A stretch of DNA of 64,000 nucleotides. It comes from Rhizobium sp. RU36D (GTDB taxonomy: Bacteria; Pseudomonadota; Alphaproteobacteria; Rhizobiales; Rhizobiaceae). Below, one piece after another: positions 58,873 to 64,000 of the stretch (positions are counted from its first letter, which is position 1; every line of letters begins with the position of its first letter). Location: assembly GCF_900176345.1 (NCBI RefSeq), contig NZ_FWXU01000018.1:1-64000 (forward strand). The letters run 5' to 3'. A model generated the notes under the pieces. That model had not been told where the DNA came from and did not search any database. It was given only the letters and a program-made list of their open reading frames with translations. Position numbers and translations under genes: made by a program.

Positions 58873-58985
58873 CGTCATGCCGGACTTGATCCGGCATCCA
58901 GCAGCGGCGCGTCTGCGCCGCGAAAGAGTCAAGTGCGATCAAAGACTTGATCGCGCTAGATGCCGGCTTGGAGGCCGGCATGACG
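58873..58985. repeat. Nested palindromic intergenic element
   Basis: 113-base element: outer arms CGTCATGCCGG (58873) and CCGGCATGACG (ending 58985) are perfect inverted copies, each containing a further CCGG-type mini-palindrome (GCCGGACTTGATCCGGC; GCCGGCTTGGAGGCCGGC). Inside are two more hairpins, GGCGCGTCTGCGCC (58906-58919) and GCGATCAAAGACTTGATCGC (58935-58954). Such CGTCATGCCGG elements are scattered through alphaproteobacterial genomes (from memory). The 58844-59063 gap holds nothing else. Confidence 0.75.
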
Positions 58986-59063
58986 GGCAAGGTTATACCG
59001 CCAAAAGACTACGGCCAACGTTACTCATAACTTTGCCCGCAGCCTGTGGCACCTCGATTTTTC

Positions 59064-60545
<1,482 letters not shown>

Positions 60546-60630
60546 GATGTCGCTTCGCTTCGAATTTGTGTGACTGCTCGACCGGCGGGGCGCCGGCTTG
60601 GACCGGCCTCAGCCGGTCCTGACGGTGGCG

Positions 60631-60918
60631 TTATTCGACCACCTTCGGCACCAGGAAGAAATTGCGGTCAGTCTCCGGCGCATTGGCGACGATGTCGTCC
60701 GCCTTGTTGCCGTCCGTCACGACATCGGTCCGCTTGCGCATCACCATGGGTGTAACCGACGTCATCGGCTCAACGCCGGTGACGTCCACTTCAGAGAGTT
60801 GCTCGACAAAACCTAAAATTCCATTGAGTTCCCCCATCATGCGCTGCGCATCCTCTTCGTCCAGAGCAATGCGGGCAAGGTGCGCAACACGTTTGACGGT
60901 GGCCAGGTCAACGGACAT
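60631..60918 (-). CDS. gatC: Aspartyl/glutamyl-tRNA amidotransferase subunit C
   Basis: GatC, the 95-residue belt subunit that wraps around and stabilises GatA. Starts [40 protein letters not shown] and the C-terminal [17 protein letters not shown] are the family hallmarks. First gene of gatCA. Confidence 0.96.
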   Translation of the reverse strand: MSVDLATVKRVAHLARIALDEEDAQRMMGELNGILGFVEQLSEVDVTGVEPMTSVTPMVMRKRTDVVTDGNKADDIVANAPETDRNFFLVPKVVE

Positions 60919-60985
60919 CGGTATTCTCCCTGTCGATCATTCCCCCGCTATAATGGCCCGATGACGCGCACGCAACGGGCTTTTG

Positions 60986-61690
60986 TCAGACAGCAACCTG
61001 TTCGCCCGGCCGCGGCGCCTGGACCTTGGTTTTTGCCCCTTCCATGCCGGCGACGAATTTCTCCGGCGTCTGATCGATGATGCCGAAAGAGCCGTAATGG
61101 CAGGGCAGCACGGTATTGAACTTGAAGAAGCGCTGGCACGCCAAAGCCGCCACCGCGCCGCCCATGGTGAAGCGGTCGCCGATCGGCACGATGCCGATCT
61201 CAGGCTGGTGCAGCTCGTTGATCAGGCCCATGTCGGAAAAGATGTCGGTATCGCCCATGTGCAGCAAAGACGGCTCGTCGTCGAAATGCAGCATCAGGCC
61301 ATTGGCATTGCCCAGCGCATGGGACACGCCGTCCTCGGTGATCTGTGCCGACGAATGCAGCGCGTTCGTGAAGGTCACCGTGAAGCTATCGAAGGCAACC
61401 GTGCCGCCGGTATTGCCCATCTCGATGCGTTCGACGCCCTTGGAGCCTAGCCAGCTTGCCAGATCGGCATTGGCGAGGACCGTGGCGCCGGTTTCCCTGG
61501 CCAGGGCGATGGTATCGCCCACATGGTCGCCGTGGCCATGGGTCAGCAGGATATGGGTGATGCCGGAGGCGGCATCCTTGGCATCGAGGCCCGCAAAGCT
61601 CGGATTGCCCGTGAAGAACGGGTCGATGAGGATGTTTGCCTTGGCCGTTTCCAGACGGAAGGCGGCATGGCCGAGCCAGTTGATTTTCAT
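60986..61690 (-). CDS. UPF0173 metal-dependent hydrolase
   Basis: Metallo-beta-lactamase-fold hydrolase, 234 residues, UPF0173 family. Starts [20 protein letters not shown]; the metal motif HGHGDHVGD follows near residue 50, then [10 protein letters not shown] and [10 protein letters not shown] supply further ligands. The natural substrate is unknown. The start at 61690 (GGAGACTCTCC upstream) is preferred to a long in-frame extension. It is upstream of gatC on the same strand with a 67-base gap. Confidence 0.92.
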   Translation of the reverse strand: MKINWLGHAAFRLETAKANILIDPFFTGNPSFAGLDAKDAASGITHILLTHGHGDHVGDTIALARETGATVLANADLASWLGSKGVERIEMGNTGGTVAFDSFTVTFTNALHSSAQITEDGVSHALGNANGLMLHFDDEPSLLHMGDTDIFSDMGLINELHQPEIGIVPIGDRFTMGGAVAALACQRFFKFNTVLPCHYGSFGIIDQTPEKFVAGMEGAKTKVQAPRPGEQVAV

Positions 61691-61902
61691 GGGAGAGTCT
61701 CCTTTGGAATTTCTGCGCTGGACTATATGTGCGCGCGGGCCGGAACGACAACCTCGTGGCAGCGGTAGATGAGAGATTTGCGGCCGCAGCAAGACGCCTT
61801 TCCGGCGCTCGTCCGTCCCCTCGGTTGCGCAGGCTGGACCCGTGCTATAAGCGACCACCAGCCGCCGCAAAGGCGAAGCGCAAGCACACAGGAGCGATTT
61901 TC

Positions 61903-62199
61903 ATGGCCGACGACGATTACGTCTATGACGAGGCGACGGGCGAATGGCGGCCGGCGTCCGAACTGGCCGCCGAAGCAGCCAAGGCAAATGCCGTGCATGA
62001 TTCGGCCGGCAATGAACTTGCCGATGGCGACTCGGTCACGCTGATCAAGGATCTCAAGGTCAAGGGCGCCAATACGACCTTAAAGCAGGGCACGGTCATC
62101 AAGTCGATCCGGCTCACCGACAATCCCGAGGAGATCGATTGCCGTTTTGACGGCATCAAGGGCCTGGTGCTGCGCACCGAATTTGTCCGCAAGCGGTAA
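61903..62199 (+). CDS. PhnA/YjdM-like domain protein without zinc ribbon
   Basis: 98 residues whose C-terminal part (AVHDSAGNELADGDSVTLIK then DLKVKGANTTLKQGTVIKSI) closely matches E. coli PhnA/YjdM, an SH3-like small domain. The N-terminal four-Cys zinc ribbon of E. coli PhnA is replaced by an acidic stretch (DDDYVYDEATGEWRPASELA), with no cysteines until one near the C-terminus. Function of PhnA is unclear and is not phosphonate breakdown. 6 bases precede ruvX. Confidence 0.88.
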   Translation: MADDDYVYDEATGEWRPASELAAEAAKANAVHDSAGNELADGDSVTLIKDLKVKGANTTLKQGTVIKSIRLTDNPEEIDCRFDGIKGLVLRTEFVRKR

Positions 62200-62205
62200 G
62201 CCCAG

Positions 62206-62703
62206 ATGGCAACGCTGACGATCGAGGAACTGGCCGGCGCCCTGAAGCCCGGCGAGGCCATTGCCGGGCTGGACCTTGGCACCAAGACGATTGGGCTTTC
62301 GGTCTCCGACATCGGACGGCGCTTCGCCACCCCTCGCCCCGTCCTCAAGCGGGTCAAGTTTACGCAAGATGCTGTCGCGCTGCTGGCCTTCGCCGAGAAG
62401 GAAAGGATCGCGGCCTTCGTCATCGGTCTGCCAGTCAACATGGACGGATCATCGGGACCGCGGGTGCAAGCCACCCGCGCCTTTGTCCGCTCCATGTCCG
62501 AGAAGACCGAGATCCCCTTCATCTATTGGGATGAGCGGCTATCCACGGTCGCAGCCGAGAGAGCGCTTCTGGAAATGGATGTCTCGCGGGCCAAGCGTGC
62601 CGAACGCATCGATTCGGCAGCGGCGAGCTTCATTCTTCAGGGGGCGCTGGACAGGCTTTCAGCGCTCGGAAGAGCGGCATCGGACGGCATCGCCGAGGAC
62701 TGA
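62206..62703 (+). CDS. ruvX: Putative pre-16S rRNA nuclease/Holliday junction resolvase (YqgF/RuvX)
   Basis: YqgF family, 165 residues, RNase H fold. [17 protein letters not shown] carries the first catalytic Asp; [16 protein letters not shown] the Glu/Gly motif region; [19 protein letters not shown] and [12 protein letters not shown] the last acidic residue. In E. coli YqgF trims 16S rRNA 5' ends. It overlaps the convergent minus-strand gene by 67 bases. Confidence 0.95.
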   Translation: MATLTIEELAGALKPGEAIAGLDLGTKTIGLSVSDIGRRFATPRPVLKRVKFTQDAVALLAFAEKERIAAFVIGLPVNMDGSSGPRVQATRAFVRSMSEKTEIPFIYWDERLSTVAAERALLEMDVSRAKRAERIDSAAASFILQGALDRLSALGRAASDGIAED

Positions 62704-62972
62704 CGCTTGCGCCACCATAGCGCAATCTCGCGGCGGCGGCGAAAGGCGATGATCGCAAACACCACAGCGCTATCGACGACGATGGCGCGGACAACCAATG
62801 GCGGGATGGTCTCTGCGGGGATGCCGAGAATGTCGGCATAGACCTGGAAGACCAGGTCATGGCCCTGGCGGCTCAGCATGAAGTAGCCGAAATTGATGTC
62901 GTAATAGGACAGGCCATACCACGTGCTGAGAAGCAAGATGGGCATGGCCCAGAACACCAAAAACCACTTCAT
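62637..62972 (-). CDS. Small membrane protein (DUF6105-like)
   Basis: 111 residues starting [20 protein letters not shown], with two hydrophobic spans (about 3-20 and 58-77) and a basic stretch [16 protein letters not shown] after the second. The [20 protein letters not shown] block between them is conserved in a rhizobial DUF6105-type family (from memory). Its 3' end overlaps the ruvX 3' end by 67 bases on the other strand. Its start overlaps the stop of the upstream small gene (ATGA). Confidence 0.75.
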   Translation of the reverse strand: MKWFLVFWAMPILLLSTWYGLSYYDINFGYFMLSRQGHDLVFQVYADILGIPAETIPPLVVRAIVVDSAVVFAIIAFRRRREIALWWRKRQSSAMPSDAALPSAESLSSAP

Positions 62973-63148
62973 GCGGCATTTCCCCTGGAAAGGCGCGGCA
63001 TAGCGCCATTCAATACGACCCAATTGGTCAACGACATGGCACAGAGCACAAGCGCGGGCACCGTGATGTCCAGCGCCAGGCTCGCGAAAAACGCGGCAGC
63101 CGCCAGCAAAAACGCCGCTTTCGACACTCTCGTACCCATGATCCCCAT
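62969..63148 (-). CDS. Hypothetical 59-residue membrane protein
   Basis: Starts MGIMGTRVSKAAFLLAAAAF; almost all of residues 10-46 is hydrophobic, giving one long or two short membrane spans. GTG 63151 and ATG 63139 are other possible starts. Its stop overlaps the ATG of the next gene by 4 bases, so the two are likely translated together. Family not recognised. Confidence 0.6.
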   Translation of the reverse strand: MGIMGTRVSKAAFLLAAAAFFASLALDITVPALVLCAMSLTNWVVLNGAMPRLSRGNAA

Positions 63149-63337
63149 CACTCATTTCGTCCGTGTGGGAAACTGACGCCTTAACACGCGGCACGCAACG
63201 TAAACCCTTTGTTAAGGTTAACGGCGAAATGGCGGGGATTGTCCATGGGTCTGCCGGTGGCGCACGCGATCATCCACAGGCGCGCGCGGGCCCTGTGGAT
63301 GACGGATTTGCCGATGAAAGAAAGACGCGCCCTGCCC

Positions 63338-64000
63338 TCAGGCGGAGGCGGGATAGAGCAAATCCAGCACGTAGCGGGCATCGAAGCGGGCATCGAGCAC
63401 ACCATAGGTATGGCGCCAGCCGCCAGCGAGGCGCGATTCGAGGAAGGCATCAGCGATCTTACCGGCCCCAAGCCGGTAAAGCTCGGCCGCGCCTGCGGCC
63501 AGCGCCATCTGCTCGATCAGCAGACGGGCCGCCCCCTCATCGCGCTCGCACAGCGCGACGGCGGCGCTCAGGACTTCGACCGTCTTCTTGCCCGAAGGCC
63601 CGAGGTCGCGCTGGAAGCCGGCAAAGACGGTGGCAAACAGGTCCTTGCCGCGCTGAAGCACGCGCAGGACGTCCAGCGCCATGACATTGCCGGAGCCTTC
63701 CCAGATGGCGTTGACGGGTGCCTCGCGATAGTGGCGGGCAATCGGCCGATCCTCGACGTAACCGCTGCCGCCGATGCTTTCCATCGCCTCATAGATCAGC
63801 GCCGGGGCAATCTTGCAGATCCAATATTTGACGACGGGCGTCATGACGCGCGCATATGCGGCGTCCTCGGCACTGTCGCGGGCCCGGTCGAAGGCATCGG
63901 CCAGCCGGAAGGCGAGCGCGGTGGCGGCAGCGACATCCAGTGCCATGTCGGCCAGGACACGGGTCATCAAGGGCTGATCGATCAGGGTCTTGCCGGAGAC
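63338..64000 (-). CDS. Acyl-CoA dehydrogenase, C-terminal part (AidB-like), cut by window edge
   Basis: The last 220 residues of an acyl-CoA dehydrogenase; the 5' end lies beyond the window. The reading frame is open to position 64000 (VSGKTLIDQPLMTRVLADMA). The helical C-domain has YEAMESIGGSGYVEDRPIAR and VNAIWEGSGNVMALDVLRVL, close to the AidB/isovaleryl-type group (YWICKIAPALIYEAMESIGG). It would use FAD to oxidise acyl-CoA or act like AidB in alkylation stress; which one is not decidable here. The 63152-63337 gap before it has nothing I can support. Confidence 0.9.
   Translation of the reverse strand, partial: VSGKTLIDQPLMTRVLADMALDVAAATALAFRLADAFDRARDSAEDAAYARVMTPVVKYWICKIAPALIYEAMESIGGSGYVEDRPIARHYREAPVNAIWEGSGNVMALDVLRVLQRGKDLFATVFAGFQRDLGPSGKKTVEVLSAAVALCERDEGAARLLIEQMALAAGAAELYRLGAGKIADAFLESRLAGGWRHTYGVLDARFDARYVLDLLYPASA

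Overview
The window is a chromosomal segment from an alphaproteobacterium, most likely family Rhizobiaceae (Rhizobium/Agrobacterium group; genus not resolved). The pointers are high GC, the gene order (rne opposite amiC-mrcA-prfB; accB-accC-aat-DUF2155-NDUFA12; gatCA near ruvX), an NDUFA12-type complex I accessory subunit, and the absence of rpsD and rpmJ from the alpha/spc block.

Region 1 (about 0.2-32.8 kb, almost all on the minus strand) is the fused ribosomal protein and RNA polymerase cluster. Read in the direction of transcription it runs secE-nusG-rplKAJL-rpoBC, then (after one small opposite-strand gene) rpsL-rpsG-fusA-tuf, then the S10, spc and alpha blocks ending in rplQ. Terminator-like hairpins and at least two good promoters suggest that this is several transcription units. 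Region 2 (33-38.7 kb) has tRNA-Trp, a second tuf, tRNA-Gly, tRNA-Tyr and tRNA-Thr, interleaved with a pentapeptide-like protein, a possible papain-fold hypothetical, the rRNA methyltransferase gene rlmB, nadK and a secreted hypothetical. The order resembles the tRNA-tufB-secE arrangement of E. coli.

Region 3 (38.8-48.2 kb) has prfB with an intact programmed +1 frameshift, mrcA (PBP1a) and amiC for cell wall work, RNase E, and two very small genes, one encoding a 24-residue membrane peptide. Region 4 (48.3-57.9 kb) has an aminotransferase, a DsbA-like periplasmic protein, accB-accC, aat, the DUF2155 and NDUFA12 genes, three GNAT acetyltransferases and gatB. The aroQ gene that lies before accB in Sinorhizobium is not present here. 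Region 5 (58-64 kb) is the most accessory-looking: a YjhX/TopAI-like toxin gene, a decayed RelB/ParE-type toxin-antitoxin pair next to a nested palindromic repeat, then gatA-gatC, a UPF0173 metal-dependent hydrolase, a PhnA-like protein, ruvX, two small membrane proteins and the 3' part of an acyl-CoA dehydrogenase gene.

Most of the window is core housekeeping sequence. I found no CRISPR array, rRNA gene, transposase, prophage or convincing new multi-gene system. The best leads are the Gly269Cys difference between two otherwise near-identical tuf copies, the Cys/His/Asp hypothetical inserted between tuf and secE, the YjhX-like gene opposite a GNAT gene, and the toxin remnant ending at a palindrome.
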